From assembly GCF_000988165.1 (NCBI RefSeq), contig NW_020169305.1, forward strand, positions 1 to 64,000: a stretch of DNA of 64,000 bases, written 5' to 3'. The notes below the pieces were generated by a model. The model made no database searches, was not told the origin of the DNA, and saw only the letters and a program-made list of their open reading frames with translations. Shown here piece after piece: positions 33,261-43,882 of this stretch (within the stretch, counting starts at the first letter, position 1; each line of letters opens with the position of its first letter). The stretch comes from Vairimorpha ceranae. Lineage: Eukaryota > Microsporidia > Nosematidae. A program made the position numbers and the translations under genes.

Positions 33261-34173
33261 ACCTTTTAAAAATCAACATCTTCACATTTTTCCTTATATC
33301 TAAGTTGCAATAGTTGTTCAAATTTTGGGGCTATTATAATTTTAAGAAACTAAAAAAATCAAAAAAAATCTTTAACACTTCAAAATATGCTTGTTTTTGT
33401 AATTGGTTTAAATTTATGTGATTTGTATATTGTTTAAAGGCTTAAAAAATGCTTTTACAGATTTTTATAGACTATATCTGGTTGTTGTTAACCTATTGTT
33501 TAACAATTTTTTATCAATTTATTTTAAATGGTATATTCATGACAGTTGTTTTAAAATACGTAAATCAGGGCACAAACTAGCTTGTCTTCTACAATTTGTG
33601 AAACAATTGATAAATATAGGTTTTATTTTAATATTTTAAATCTTAAGAATGTTATTTCTTTTTATTCTAAAATTGATTTTCTTCAAAATATATATGACAA
33701 ACAAAAATCCACCTTTAAATGTTAACAATATTGTTTTGATAAATCATCAGCGTATATTGTAAATTTTTTTAAAAATATAAATTAAAGTCTGTTGTTGAAA
33801 TCATTTATTTTGTATCGAATTAAATGGTTAAATGTTATTTGTTAATATAAAAAAATTTTTGTCGTTTAATAAAAACATAGACCTTTCTTGGATTTGTAAA
33901 GTTTAAAAATAGCGTATTATTAAAAAATGTATAATAATTTATTTTACATTTTTCTTTTGTACAAAAATGCTTGTCTAGTTACAAAATAATCTGTATTCAA
34001 AATGAAATCTAACATTTTTTGTAATAAAGCCACTTTTTAGTTTATTAATTTACTACAAATGACAATTTTTATTATATGACCGATTTTTAATATAATATAT
34101 TGTGTCAGTATGAGTTGTTGTACTATAAATTGCTTAAAAAGTAGGTTTTTAAATATTTTAAATGAATATTTAA
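33261..34173. other. Gene-free AT-rich stretch
   Basis: Contains a 73-codon plus-strand frame at 33418-33639 with poor composition; not regarded as coding. No repeat or RNA gene was seen. Confidence 0.4.
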
Positions 34174-34815
34174 TTAAAATTCACCAGAAATGGTTTGTTT
34201 AGGTATTCGATGGTGGCCATGATGGTGTGTACCTCTGTGGTGACCCCCAGAGTGCTCATGAGAATGATGACGTCCTGCGTGGCGTTTGCTAGCAAAATTA
34301 TACAGTTTCTTTTCCCTGTCAAATGGTGTGTTGATATGATCATGTTTTCCTGTCGACGAATCCTCAAGTAGAGAAGTGTTATGAATAGGATCTTCTTGTA
34401 TAGTCTCAAATATACTAAACAACTGATTATTGTCCACACTGCACGTATTTAAATCATACTGATCACTTAGAGGATTGTATTCAATACATTTTCCGTTAAG
34501 TAGCAGCCTATACTTATTTTGACCAACATTTTCAAATTTAAATCTCTGATTGGATCCGCCATGAAACGTAAAGATTTTTACATAGTTTGCTGCACCAACA
34601 TCCCATACATTGTTGTCTCTCGGTGACCTAATTATTTCTGTATCGTCTGTATTTTTTTGAAATTCAAAAAATGTTGCCATGTCTTTCGCACAGGATGTTA
34701 TTTTTCTATTTATAACTTCTGATTCTGAGATATCGCACATGTATAAATCTGCTGAATAATGTTTTATATACTCTGTTCTTACAGCTAATAGGACTAGTAG
34801 TACTAAATTGATCAT
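34174..34815 (-). CDS. Secreted ricin-B-lectin-like (RBL) protein with His-rich tail
   Basis: A 213-residue protein with leader MINLVLLVLLAVRT, then YIKHYSADLYM, NNVWDVG (68-74), HGGSNQRF (85-92), GKCIEY and C125, placing it in the RBL family although it lies 15 kb from the main cluster. Two further cysteines (C27, C42) resemble those added in the 18.9 kb member. The last 40 residues are a histidine- and glycine-rich tail (about 13 His between 180 and 206) before a short Gly-Glu-Phe end. The 8.1 kb member also has a basic His-rich tail. Metal or polyanion binding by the tail is inference. Confidence 0.76.
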   Translation of the reverse strand: MINLVLLVLLAVRTEYIKHYSADLYMCDISESEVINRKITSCAKDMATFFEFQKNTDDTEIIRSPRDNNVWDVGAANYVKIFTFHGGSNQRFKFENVGQNKYRLLLNGKCIEYNPLSDQYDLNTCSVDNNQLFSIFETIQEDPIHNTSLLEDSSTGKHDHINTPFDREKKLYNFASKRHAGRHHSHEHSGGHHRGTHHHGHHRIPKQTISGEF

Positions 34816-36468
34816 ATATAAAAAATTTTTAAAGAATTTATACTTAATGTGAAACGTTTTTGCGTTACATTTAGAATACCAATAAATGTCAGGTTTTTAA
34901 TCAATTAAAAATTTTTAATGATAATTTTAAGGTAAAAGGAACAAATAAATTTTATTTTTTAAATTTTAGCTTCAGTTGTCAAGATTTGAAATCTAATACA
35001 TTATTACAAAAAAGAAATATGTTTAGTAATTATTTATTTATAATATATGTATAAATTAACTTTGATATCTTTATCAGTGCCGTTTAAAGTTTAAAACAAT
35101 ACAAAAGATAATCATTACTCAGAACTTAAACTTTTTGACATATAATGTGTTTGTAACCATAAAAAATGTTTCTACTGCAGATTGGACTTAGAATAAGTGA
35201 TATCTTTTTAAAAATCAAATTGATGGCGCATTTTGTATGAAACTTTGTTATAAGTCTTTAATATTCTACTAGATTGCTTTGTTTTCAATTATTTTTTTAT
35301 TTAATACCAATGTTTTAAAAAAAAATTACAAAGGAAGATAATTTTACATTTACAACCACATTTTTAAAATAAATATCTTAACAACGGAAGTTGTACAAAT
35401 TAACGCTCTCATAGAAAACAATGTATAATAAATAAAATTACTGTTCATCACTTAAAGTTCTGTTTTATTCTACAAATGTATATTTAAGTAATATAATAAT
35501 TTTTTACTTAAAAATTTGTAAAAAAATCTTTAATATAAGATATATTTAAAATCTTTAAAGGGTTGTACATAATATTATTACAAACAAAAACATACAAAAA
35601 TCTTAAGAATGCTTCAGAAAGCATGAAAATAACTAGTGTCTTTTCTTAATGCTAACACGACAGCGAAATGAGATAACAGAAGATAATGAACTCGTTTAAA
35701 AAGTAATCTGGGCAGCGTAGGAAGAGTAAATGATTAAAATTAAATTATATCAAAAAAAGGAATGTATTTTAAACACAAAAAAATATAAAATAAAGATTTA
35801 TATTTAATCTAATACATTATCAGTTATATAGCACCTAAATTTTTATTTAACAAATATATAAAAATTTTTGTCTTCTTCCTTTAGTCATAAAGTTTATCAT
35901 ATCCTTTTAAATACGTTTAAACCATTTGTTTTTTACCTTTGTTTTAATTAGTAGTTTCAATTTATTTTATTTTAAACATTTATAGAGACCAATAAATATC
36001 TATTGCATTTATTAAAAAGATAAATCATATATTAAATTAAGTATATTAATTTATCAACCATTAAATTAAATTTTTTAATCATAAATATAAGAAACACCAG
36101 TAAAGTCTTTTTTAAATATTATTTACTCTAAATTACACAAGTAATATATTTCTTATAGCATCTTATTAAAGGTTATTTATACAAAACACTAGCATGTCAC
36201 ACAATCTTTATCTTTTTATTTTTATCAATAAATATTTTACAAATCTAGTTATTAAGTACATACAGCTACAATTACTTAAAATAGATAGTTCTCTTCCCTA
36301 TGTAAAGTTTATTTTGGATAAAATATAATCATTTTGTAAAAACGGATAATAAATAACTATTAATATTCTGCCGAGGTGTTATGTAATTAATTTAATATAT
36401 TCTTTTTTCCTTTTCTTATCTAGGGCCAAGTTAAAATATTTTCTTGTTACAATATTTTCTAAAAATCA
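34816..36468. other. Boundary intergenic region between sparse and dense compartments
   Basis: About 1.65 kb without a supportable protein gene. A less AT-rich patch at 35600-35725 has a perfect hairpin ATGCTT-CAGA-AAGCAT (35609-35624) followed by purine-rich sequence and might be a small structured RNA. The rest is AT-rich. Confidence 0.4.
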
Positions 36469-36482
36469 TTTTGGCGGGAAAA
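36469..36482. promoter_or_regulatory. E2F-type binding site upstream of ribonucleotide reductase
   Basis: The 14 bases TTTTGGCGGGAAAA are an exact match to the classical E2F/DP consensus TTTSGCGSGAAA. The site lies 109 bases before the RNR2 start, in very AT-rich DNA where such a GC run stands out. Ribonucleotide reductase genes are standard G1/S targets of E2F in animals and plants and of the analogous MBF in yeast. Confidence 0.6.
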
Positions 36483-36591
36483 TAAAAAATTACAAAAATA
36501 TGAAAATTTAATCATATCTTCAAATAAAAAAACTAACATTACAAAAAAATCAATTATAAAACTTTTATATAAAATTTTTCATACCCCCATA

Positions 36592-37569
36592 ATGACAAAG
36601 GACAATCAAATTGAGCCTTTATTAAATCCAAATGAAGAAAGGTATGTTTTATTTCCTATTAAATATCATGACATATGGCAGATGTATAAAAAAGCCGAGT
36701 CATCATTCTGGACGGTAGAAGAAGTTGATCTAACTGCCGACAGAAATGATTGGTTATCATTAAATGATAAAGAAAGATACTTTATTTCAAATATTTTAGC
36801 ATTTTTTGCCGCGTCAGATGGTATTGTTAACGCCAATTTAGTTGAGAGATTCGCTAATGAAGTGACAATATTAGAAGCAAAGTGCTTTTATGGATTTCAA
36901 GTAGCCATAGAAAATATTCATAGTGAGATGTATTCATTATTAATAGATGCTTATATTACAGATCAAGATGAAAAAACACATCTCTTTAATGCGATAAGTA
37001 CTATTCCATGTATAAAAAAGAAAGCTGACTGGGCACTTAAATGGATTAAAGATGAAAAATCATCATTCGCGACACGCGTCATTGCTTTTGCGTGCGTAGA
37101 AGGAATATTTTTTTCCGGCGCATTTGCGTCAATCTTCTGGCTAAAGAACAGAGGTCTTATGCCTGGTCTTACTTTCTCTAATGAATTAATTTCTAGGGAT
37201 GAAGGGTTGCATTGTGACTTCGCTTGTTTGCTAAATCAATATTTAATTAATAAATCGCCACACATTCTTGATATAGTGAAAGAAGCGGTAGAAATAGAGA
37301 AAGAATTTCTAAGTGTCAGTTTACCGGTAAATCTTATTGGGATGAATTGTAAGCTTATGTGTCAATATATTGAATTTGTAGCTGATAGATTATTAATTAA
37401 TTTAGGACTTGAGAAATATTACAATACACTGAATCCCTTCGATTTTATGGAAAATATAAGTTTAGTAGGGAAAACCAATTTCTTTGATAAAAGAGAGTCA
37501 CAATATCAAAAAGCCTTTGTAGGAATTGAAAATGGCAATGACACATTTTCGCTCGATGCCGAGTTTTAA
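36592..37569 (+). CDS. RNR2: Ribonucleoside-diphosphate reductase small subunit
   Basis: This 325-residue class I small (R2) subunit carries the di-iron centre and tyrosyl radical that the large subunit uses to reduce ribonucleotides for DNA synthesis. All ligands are in place: D76 (ASDGI), E107 and H110 (ENIHSE), E170 (VEGIFFSG), E204 and H207 (RDEGLHCDF), with the radical tyrosine Y114. Spacing is identical to the mammalian enzyme (offset 63). The C-terminal FSLDAEF is the peptide that docks on the large subunit. The N-terminus is shorter than in animals. A run of five C lies 3 bases before the ATG, and an E2F-like site lies 109 bases upstream, suggesting cell-cycle control. Confidence 0.97.
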   Translation: MTKDNQIEPLLNPNEERYVLFPIKYHDIWQMYKKAESSFWTVEEVDLTADRNDWLSLNDKERYFISNILAFFAASDGIVNANLVERFANEVTILEAKCFYGFQVAIENIHSEMYSLLIDAYITDQDEKTHLFNAISTIPCIKKKADWALKWIKDEKSSFATRVIAFACVEGIFFSGAFASIFWLKNRGLMPGLTFSNELISRDEGLHCDFACLLNQYLINKSPHILDIVKEAVEIEKEFLSVSLPVNLIGMNCKLMCQYIEFVADRLLINLGLEKYYNTLNPFDFMENISLVGKTNFFDKRESQYQKAFVGIENGNDTFSLDAEF

Positions 37570-37615
37570 TAAAAAATTATTAATATAAAGTTATTTATAT
37601 TGATTTTATTAATTA

Positions 37616-38323
37616 TTATTGTATTAGATATTTTCCGTATATAAAGCTTTTAGTAACTACATGTCTTCTTAATACTTCTCTATCATACATTTTAATATAG
37701 TCATCAATATTCCGTAACTGTAAAAGCACTACACTTTTATTAATTAGACGTAAATTATGAAAAAAGTCTCCATTTTCTGCAACACCGAATACAAAAGGTA
37801 ATAATTGATAATCATCCAACGACCAAGATCCTTTAGACCCGGCAGGTTCCAAATTAAACTTATTTATAAAATATTTTGATATTCTCCAGTATTGTTTGAA
37901 TACTAAGTATATTTCATTGATACTTAAAATATTAGATTTATAAGCAACATAACAAAAACATAAAAAATTAAGTTCATGTCCTGTTCCGTAGTCTAATCTT
38001 TTACTGTTACCAAATGAGCTATGTAAATATTTATTTAATTCTAACAGATTATTAATATCCAATGTACTATTTATATTGAAATCAAAAAAGGAAGTAACAT
38101 CAACCTCTAAGATTTTATTAAATACATCCTTAGAATTGGGATTAGCATATCTTCCTTTTTCATTTGATAGCGGTACACTATGAATAATATTATAAATATT
38201 TTCTAAAATATTAATTATATTATTATTTTCAATTTGCTTATCTTTTTGTATTGAAGATACAATATCATTAATAAAGATTTTGATACACTTGTACGATGGT
38301 GTTGAAAGAAAATCAATGTTCAT
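37616..38323 (-). CDS. PP2A activator (PTPA / Rrd-type peptidyl-prolyl isomerase)
   Basis: A 235-residue protein with the two diagnostic PTPA blocks: SFGNSKRLDYGTGHELNF (103-120) and EPAGSKGSWSLDDYQLLPFV (159-178), plus an earlier GRYANPNSKDV block. PTPA proteins activate the catalytic subunit of protein phosphatase 2A and related phosphatases. This copy is shorter than the usual ~320 residues, losing N- and C-terminal margins, as is usual in microsporidia. It is convergent with RNR2, with 46 bases between stop codons. A CCC run precedes the start on the coding strand. Confidence 0.9.
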   Translation of the reverse strand: MNIDFLSTPSYKCIKIFINDIVSSIQKDKQIENNNIINILENIYNIIHSVPLSNEKGRYANPNSKDVFNKILEVDVTSFFDFNINSTLDINNLLELNKYLHSSFGNSKRLDYGTGHELNFLCFCYVAYKSNILSINEIYLVFKQYWRISKYFINKFNLEPAGSKGSWSLDDYQLLPFVFGVAENGDFFHNLRLINKSVVLLQLRNIDDYIKMYDREVLRRHVVTKSFIYGKYLIQ

Positions 38324-38474
38324 AAAGGGTATAAAATAATTGAAAGGTTTTTAGTTTTTCTTTTAAATTCGAATTTTACAAAAGCGAAACCAAAAATTTA
38401 AAAAGGTTAAAAAAATTCAATAAACATTAATGCCTTAACACCAAAAAACACACAATAAAATAAATATTCAAATC

Positions 38475-39659
38475 CTATTTGTTAAGTAACAAATTAATTA
38501 TTGTACCATGAAAATATAAATTATCATCCATAAGCCGTTCAATATTTTTAAAATTAGTAAAAAGTTCCTTCCTGTTTACAAAAAAGACAAAAAAATATAT
38601 TTCCTCGTCTTTAACTTCTAGATCTATTATTTTCTGTAAAAAATTACCAGTAATTTTCATCGGTGTATATCGATTAGAAGTTTTAGATTCTTTAGTTTTT
38701 GATATGAGGGTGTTATATACTTCTTTTACACTCCAGTCATTCGTGTGATGCTTATATGTACCCATATATTTTCCTATAACAAAAGGATACGTTTTAATTA
38801 AAAATTTTAAAAAATCTATATTTTCATGTGTGTTGGTAAATATTTCAGTAAATTCATGTACAATTGTCTCTGTAATCTCATCAATCGCATTAAGTGACAA
38901 TATCGCTCTGTAATATGTGACTTTCTTATTTCTAAAGTCCAAATCTTTATAATCTTCATGTTTACGGACAGATTTTATGTCTTCAAAATTAACGTATGAA
39001 ATGTTACTGTCCAGATTGTAAAAACTTGCAGCATTTGTTACTGTATTAATGTTTTGTACTATGTTATTATTGTATTCTAGTGAATACACTCTCCTATTCG
39101 TTTGTTCTTTAAGTATAAACATCATATACATCCCAAATGCTTCTACATCCTCACTTGTATTAATGTATTGGATTATTTTATAGGGTAATCGTGCTTTATA
39201 AAACTTACTGAACACAGGAAGATTAAAAAGAAGAAGAGTAGCGTATCTATACATTTTATCTTTACAGAAATTATCAGTTAAAAATTTAATATAAAATGTA
39301 TCTACCTCCATGTTATATGCAACAAGTCTCTCTGAGTATATTGGACATACCTTACTAGTAAGAATATTCACTACAACAAGCTTTTTTAGATTCTCTTTGT
39401 TTAGTGTTCCGATCAATTTAATAAAAAAGTTTTCTATACAAGGATCTTTTATTAAAGAGAAGGACGAAGCCAATTCGTTATCTATAAAATACTGGGTGCA
39501 TACAGACAATGACTTGCCCTGCTCGTATGAAATGTACTCGTATATTGTATTTAAATTGTGGTTTATATTCTGCAAAGATAATACATTTGTTACACATATT
39601 TTAAACTTATAAACTGTATCAGGTGTCTTTCTAAAAGCTAAAAAATCTAATAAAGTCAT
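38475..39659 (-). CDS. Conserved-looking hypothetical protein, 394 aa
   Basis: A long uninterrupted frame with a CCCC run just before the start codon on the coding strand, the same signal seen on the housekeeping genes around it. The protein has mixed alpha-helical composition, no signal peptide, no transmembrane segment and no motif I recognise. Blocks such as FLKFLIKTYPFVIGKYMG and the repeated short Leu-rich helices suggest an alpha-solenoid-like fold, but this is a guess. It lies in the same orientation as the PTPA gene, 151 bases upstream of it. It is a real gene; the function is unknown. Confidence 0.8.
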   Translation of the reverse strand: MTLLDFLAFRKTPDTVYKFKICVTNVLSLQNINHNLNTIYEYISYEQGKSLSVCTQYFIDNELASSFSLIKDPCIENFFIKLIGTLNKENLKKLVVVNILTSKVCPIYSERLVAYNMEVDTFYIKFLTDNFCKDKMYRYATLLLFNLPVFSKFYKARLPYKIIQYINTSEDVEAFGMYMMFILKEQTNRRVYSLEYNNNIVQNINTVTNAASFYNLDSNISYVNFEDIKSVRKHEDYKDLDFRNKKVTYYRAILSLNAIDEITETIVHEFTEIFTNTHENIDFLKFLIKTYPFVIGKYMGTYKHHTNDWSVKEVYNTLISKTKESKTSNRYTPMKITGNFLQKIIDLEVKDEEIYFFVFFVNRKELFTNFKNIERLMDDNLYFHGTIINLLLNK

Positions 39660-39714
39660 TGAAGGGGTTTTAAAAATAAACTAAAAGAAAAGTAAACAAA
39701 AGATGTTTATTGAC

Positions 39715-39940
39715 ACAATTAAATTTTGTTAATACTATTTTTTAGATTTTCAAACTTTGTTATTAAATCTTTTTATAGATTTTCAAACTTTGTTATTAAA
39801 TCTTTTTTAGATTTTCAAACTTTGTTATTAACTCTTTTTTAAGATTTTCAAATTTTGTTAATACTATTTTTTAGATTTTCAAACTTTGTTATTAAATCTT
39901 TTTTAAATTATTAACTCTTTTTTAAGTTAAAAATTTAAAG
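39715..39940. repeat. Tandem repeat, ~33-bp unit
   Basis: About five or six imperfect copies of a unit centred on AGATTTTCAAACTTTGTTAT followed by TAAATCTTTTTT. It lies between two divergent genes, roughly 60-280 bases upstream of the 39.66 kb start. Confidence 0.85.
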
Positions 39941-40157
39941 ACTTTGAAATTTCTAAAAAAAGAAATTAAACATTAATTAACGATATCAAAAAAGTAATTT
40001 TATATATATTAAGAAATTAAACAATGTATATAATAATTAAATCGTAACATTAATCTATTTAAAAAATTTTTAATTAAAGTTTCCTTTTTTATTATTTAAC
40101 CCCATTGGTTAAATTAAAAGGAGGTAGGATTATAAAAGAATCTATTTAATCACCCAT

Positions 40158-41270
40158 ATGGAAGAAAACAAAAGTTTTAACAAACGGAAAAAAAGTATAA
40201 TGATAATAGATAAAAAAGGGCGCACAAAAGAGTTAATAAAAAATGAAGATAGTGCTTCTACACTAATTGATCCAACTGAAAAAGTAAATAAAGAAAGCGG
40301 AATAATGTTGCCAAAAGATCAAGAAAAAAGTGCTTTAAGTGAACATTCAGTTACTGAAGTATCAAAGATAAATGAAATTTCTAAAGTAAAAGAAGGAGAA
40401 GAAGGAGTTATAAATGTTCATACAGAAGGTAAATCACCAGAGACAGCCAATTTACATGAAATGTCAAATAAAGAAAATGTAGGTGAGAAGAATAAAGAAG
40501 AAAATGTAGTTGAGAAGAATGAAGAAGAAAATGAAAATGAGAAGAATGAAGAAGAAAATGAAAATAAAGAAGAAAAAAGTGAAGAAAATGAAAATAAAGA
40601 AGAAAATATAGATGAGAAGAATAACGAAGAAAACAAGAACGAACCAAATACCAGTAAAAACATTTCTTCACCAACAGAGAAGAAAACACTTAGTATGAGA
40701 AATGCAGAGATAGCAGCAGGAACATCTGTCGGTGCTGCTGCAATTATGTTGGGTAAAGGTACAGAAGAAAAAAATGTCGTTATAGACGAAGACCAGAATG
40801 AAGAACATACAGTATCTGCCGATGCCAACAGAGACATATCACTGACCCAAGATGAGAAAAATAATATAAAAACCAGAAGTCCGTCTTTTACGCCACAAAA
40901 AATACCAACTCACGCTTTAGACCAAGATAGTGAAATTTTGAAAGAAAGAGAAGACGATAATGTAGAAGCAGAAGGCCACATGTGGAAAAGGAGAAAAATA
41001 TTTGCATGTTTTTGGCATGAAAAATACTTTTTACTGACTAAAGAAGGTATATTAAAATATCATAAAGCTAATGGGACAAAAAAAAGTAAAGGAAATTGGG
41101 ATCTAAAAAAGATTAATAGGGTGCATGAAGTGTTTATGGGCGGACAGAATCATCCTTTTAGACTTGCACTGATGGGTGATGAAGAAAATTTTCTTTTTGG
41201 TTTTGACGATTCAGATAGTAGAGAGTACTGGTTTATTAAACTTAGTAAATACACTAATCAGGACAACTAA
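40158..41270 (+). CDS. PH-domain protein with acidic low-complexity region
   Basis: A 370-residue protein. Residues 1-100 are charged and disordered. Residues ~105-170 are imperfect Glu/Asn/Lys repeats (units like EKNEEENEN). A short Ala/Gly hydrophobic stretch (AEIAAGTSVGAAAIMLG, about 180-197) follows. The C-terminal ~97 residues form a pleckstrin-homology domain: EGHMWKRRKIFACFWHEKYF (first two strands), LLTKEGILKYH, then PFRLAL and a closing helix with SREYWFIKLSKY containing the near-invariant tryptophan. PH domains usually bind phosphoinositides or proteins at membranes. A CCC run lies 4 bases before the ATG. Partner and pathway are unknown. Confidence 0.8.
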   Translation: MEENKSFNKRKKSIMIIDKKGRTKELIKNEDSASTLIDPTEKVNKESGIMLPKDQEKSALSEHSVTEVSKINEISKVKEGEEGVINVHTEGKSPETANLHEMSNKENVGEKNKEENVVEKNEEENENEKNEEENENKEEKSEENENKEENIDEKNNEENKNEPNTSKNISSPTEKKTLSMRNAEIAAGTSVGAAAIMLGKGTEEKNVVIDEDQNEEHTVSADANRDISLTQDEKNNIKTRSPSFTPQKIPTHALDQDSEILKEREDDNVEAEGHMWKRRKIFACFWHEKYFLLTKEGILKYHKANGTKKSKGNWDLKKINRVHEVFMGGQNHPFRLALMGDEENFLFGFDDSDSREYWFIKLSKYTNQDN

Positions 41271-41960
41271 TTACAGCAGTACATTAAATAAATAGACACA
41301 TTGTATCTATTAGACAATGTTCAGATTTATTTCTATTAAATTTTTACTATAAAGTTTATTTTCCTATTACATTTGTTATATTTACGGACAAGTAGCACAG
41401 CAGTTATATTTAAAAATTATATAAGCATTTTTACATTATTTTTAACGCAGAATAAATAAAACCCCCTTCCAATGTATTGTTACACCTCTGTATTAAAAGT
41501 TAGTAGCGTTGAGTTGTTATATCTTTTATAAATAATTAAAACCTTTTATAGAACTATAGAATAAAACGAGACATTTGCCTAATAAATAGGTTAGGTGAAC
41601 TGGCTTTTTAAAATCTGACAATTCCTTAAAAAATCCTAATTTTGTAAATGAAAAAGATAATCATATACTAATTTTAAGTTATATTAATTAATTTAAAAAG
41701 CCAAGCAAACATTTTAAAGTTATTAAAAAAAGATTAAATGTATAATTACATAGACTAAAAATTACATAGTGTTTTTATAAACTTCATTAAATTTATTCTA
41801 AACATTTACATTTAAATTTTTATAACGTGTTAATTACGCCATTAAGATAATAACTTTTAATCAGATACAATAATTTTTAATAAAAATTTATTAAATTTTT
41901 CAATATAACTGTATAACTAGCACACAGTTATAATAATTAAATAGCTTTTATTAATACATT
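41271..41960. other. Intergenic, AT-rich
   Basis: Region between the convergent 3' ends of the PH-domain and Csm1-like genes. No further feature was recognised. Confidence 0.45.
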
Positions 41961-42440
41961 TTAATCAGAAATCATAATCTCCATCACTTTATAAAAGAAC
42001 TTTGCAATCTGTTCTTTTTCAAAACTGATCTCATCCCCAAGAACACCCAACTCATCGATGTTCTCTGATCGCACCAACGAATAAACGTACATATCATCCT
42101 CAGGCACCAGTTCGAAATGTAAAAATCTATTATCTTTGTTTACGTTGTATTTTACCACATATTTATCACCCACCTGTGTAATATCTAATCCTAAAAATTT
42201 TACATACAGGTTAGTACTTCTAAGTAACTCATTTTCCTTCTGTAAACTTGTTATTAACTCATTCTCTGTATTTTTTATTTCTATATCCAAATCAGCAATA
42301 AATTTAGAAGGGCTGTCTTTTTTTTTAGTAACGGAATCTGATTCATCTTTTACCCCTTTTGTGTGTCCAGTAGATTTAAATGTGCTCTTAGTACTCCTTT
42401 TAGGAGTCTTTAACGTTACTCGTTTCTTTGGTGTTTTCAT
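41961..42440 (-). CDS. Csm1/Pcs1-like monopolin or kinetochore protein
   Basis: A 159-residue protein: a basic, disordered N-terminus (PKKRVTLKTPKRSTKSTF), a short coiled coil (about 48-75, with an NELITSLQKENELL core) and a C-terminal globular domain. The latter reads LGLDITQVGDKYVVKYN, then LHFELVPEDDMYVYSLV, then GDEISFEKEQIAKFFYKVME, the strand/helix pattern of the Csm1/Pcs1 C-terminal domain. Csm1-type proteins organise kinetochores and rDNA. An RWD-type Spc24/Spc25 relative is an alternative. It is divergent from adenylate kinase with only 52 bases between starts. On the coding strand GGGG lies 5 bases before the ATG. Confidence 0.55.
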   Translation of the reverse strand: MKTPKKRVTLKTPKRSTKSTFKSTGHTKGVKDESDSVTKKKDSPSKFIADLDIEIKNTENELITSLQKENELLRSTNLYVKFLGLDITQVGDKYVVKYNVNKDNRFLHFELVPEDDMYVYSLVRSENIDELGVLGDEISFEKEQIAKFFYKVMEIMISD

Positions 42441-42492
42441 TTTGACCCCTGTAAAAAAAATATTTAAAAATTTAACATCCCTTTTTGTTTAC

Positions 42493-43032
42493 ATGTCCCA
42501 TCTTATTATTGTAGGACCACCAGGATGTGGAAAAGGCACTATTAGTAAAAAACTTGCCAAGGATTTTAATTTTAAACATGTTAGTACAGGAGACCTTCTA
42601 AGGAATACTGGGGATAAAAATGTACAAGAAATACTAAAAAATGGTAATTTTGTATCCGATGAATGTATTACGCAGTTAATTGAAGAAGAATTACTTAACA
42701 ATTCCTGTATTTTAGATGGATTTCCTCGTACATTAGTACAGGCTGAATATCTTGAAAAATGTAAAGATAAGAATATTAATATATCACTTGTTTTATTAAT
42801 TAATACAAGTGAAAAAGAATGTATTAGAAGAATACAGAATAGAGAAGATCAAAGAGAAGATGATAGAGACGTAGAAGTAATTAGAAGAAGACTTAAAGTA
42901 TATCACATGTGTACTGAACCACTAATAGAATTTTATAAAGAAAGAAATTTACTGGTGACAGTTAATGGAAATAAGACAAAGGATGAGGTGTACAATGATG
43001 TATTAGAAATATTAAAAAGAAAAGGTATATGA
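42493..43032 (+). CDS. Adenylate kinase (short-lid NMP kinase)
   Basis: This 179-residue protein has the P-loop GPPGCGKGT (8-16), the NMP-binding STGDLLR (31-37), DGFPRTLVQAEYLE (from 75) and a very short lid ending in NREDQREDDRD with the following RRRLKVYHMCTEPLIEFY helix. DGFPRT and Q..YL fit adenylate kinase better than UMP/CMP kinase. It interconverts ATP, AMP and ADP. A longer in-frame reading reaches back to 42136 but runs antisense through the Csm1-like gene, so the start at 42493 is chosen; a CCC run lies about 12 bases upstream. Confidence 0.92.
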   Translation: MSHLIIVGPPGCGKGTISKKLAKDFNFKHVSTGDLLRNTGDKNVQEILKNGNFVSDECITQLIEEELLNNSCILDGFPRTLVQAEYLEKCKDKNINISLVLLINTSEKECIRRIQNREDQREDDRDVEVIRRRLKVYHMCTEPLIEFYKERNLLVTVNGNKTKDEVYNDVLEILKRKGI

Positions 43033-43882
43033 TTTATTAAAAAATAAATGACCATTAAATTAAAACATTTGACAGTTTATTAAAAATGAAGATATTTTTA
43101 ATTTATTTTTATTAAATGTACTTTATTGTTATATTGAGCTATTTTAATACAAAAAATATTATTATTTGTAGGTTAGATTTCTTACATATATTGATTCTTT
43201 GCTTTTTTACTGAACGATTCTATCCTGTATGTCAATCTTTGTTCTTCTCATTTTTAATAATAAAATTTCTCTTTCTGTGATCTAGCAAAACGTTTTTATA
43301 AATTTAATAAAAAGCCACTGATTGAATGTACGATTTAATTATGTTTAATATTTCCAGATCCTTTCTTAATTTTGTCACTACACTATTTTATGTTAAAATT
43401 TATATATTTTCGTGTTTTATTCCAACACAACAAGCAGATAGTATCTTCGTAAATTTTTAATACCACTTCTCCTTGGTTATTAAGAGGTGTGACACTTTTT
43501 GGAAATTAAAAAACATGGCAAATATTTCGGTGTTGGTATATGAAAAGATGTTTGACTGGTATATTACATTTTTAAACACTCATGTTTTCTAAAAGTAGCT
43601 CTTTTGATAACAAAACACATTTTGTTTTATTTTTCTGTCTTTATTACAATGATAATCTTATTATATAATTTTAATATTTAGTTGAAAGAATAACTTTTAT
43701 CTCTAGTTATTTATTTGTTACACTTTGTTAAATCGAAAAATTCTTAATTTTTTTCCTGTCTGCTCGATTTTATATCTCTTGTATTATAATAAATTTAAAA
43801 TTTAATCATTTTATTATCTCGTCTCATAAAGCATGTCCTTATATTTTTCACATCGCGTTGCCATTTTGTCGACCGTTTTTTT
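43033..43882. other. Gene-free stretch with weak coding-like fragments
   Basis: The minus strand has short fragments in different frames (for example VVLKIYEDTICLLC) hinting at an old decayed gene or transposon, but nothing identifiable. No intact gene was seen. Confidence 0.3.

Noticed and set aside
40408..40837. Two long minus-strand frames rich in Ser, Phe and Leu
   Set aside because: They are antisense to the acidic repeats of the PH-domain gene; their length is a by-product of that repeat composition.
42136..42492. N-terminal extension of adenylate kinase
   Set aside because: It runs antisense through the Csm1-like gene; the kinase family start is at the ATG at 42493.
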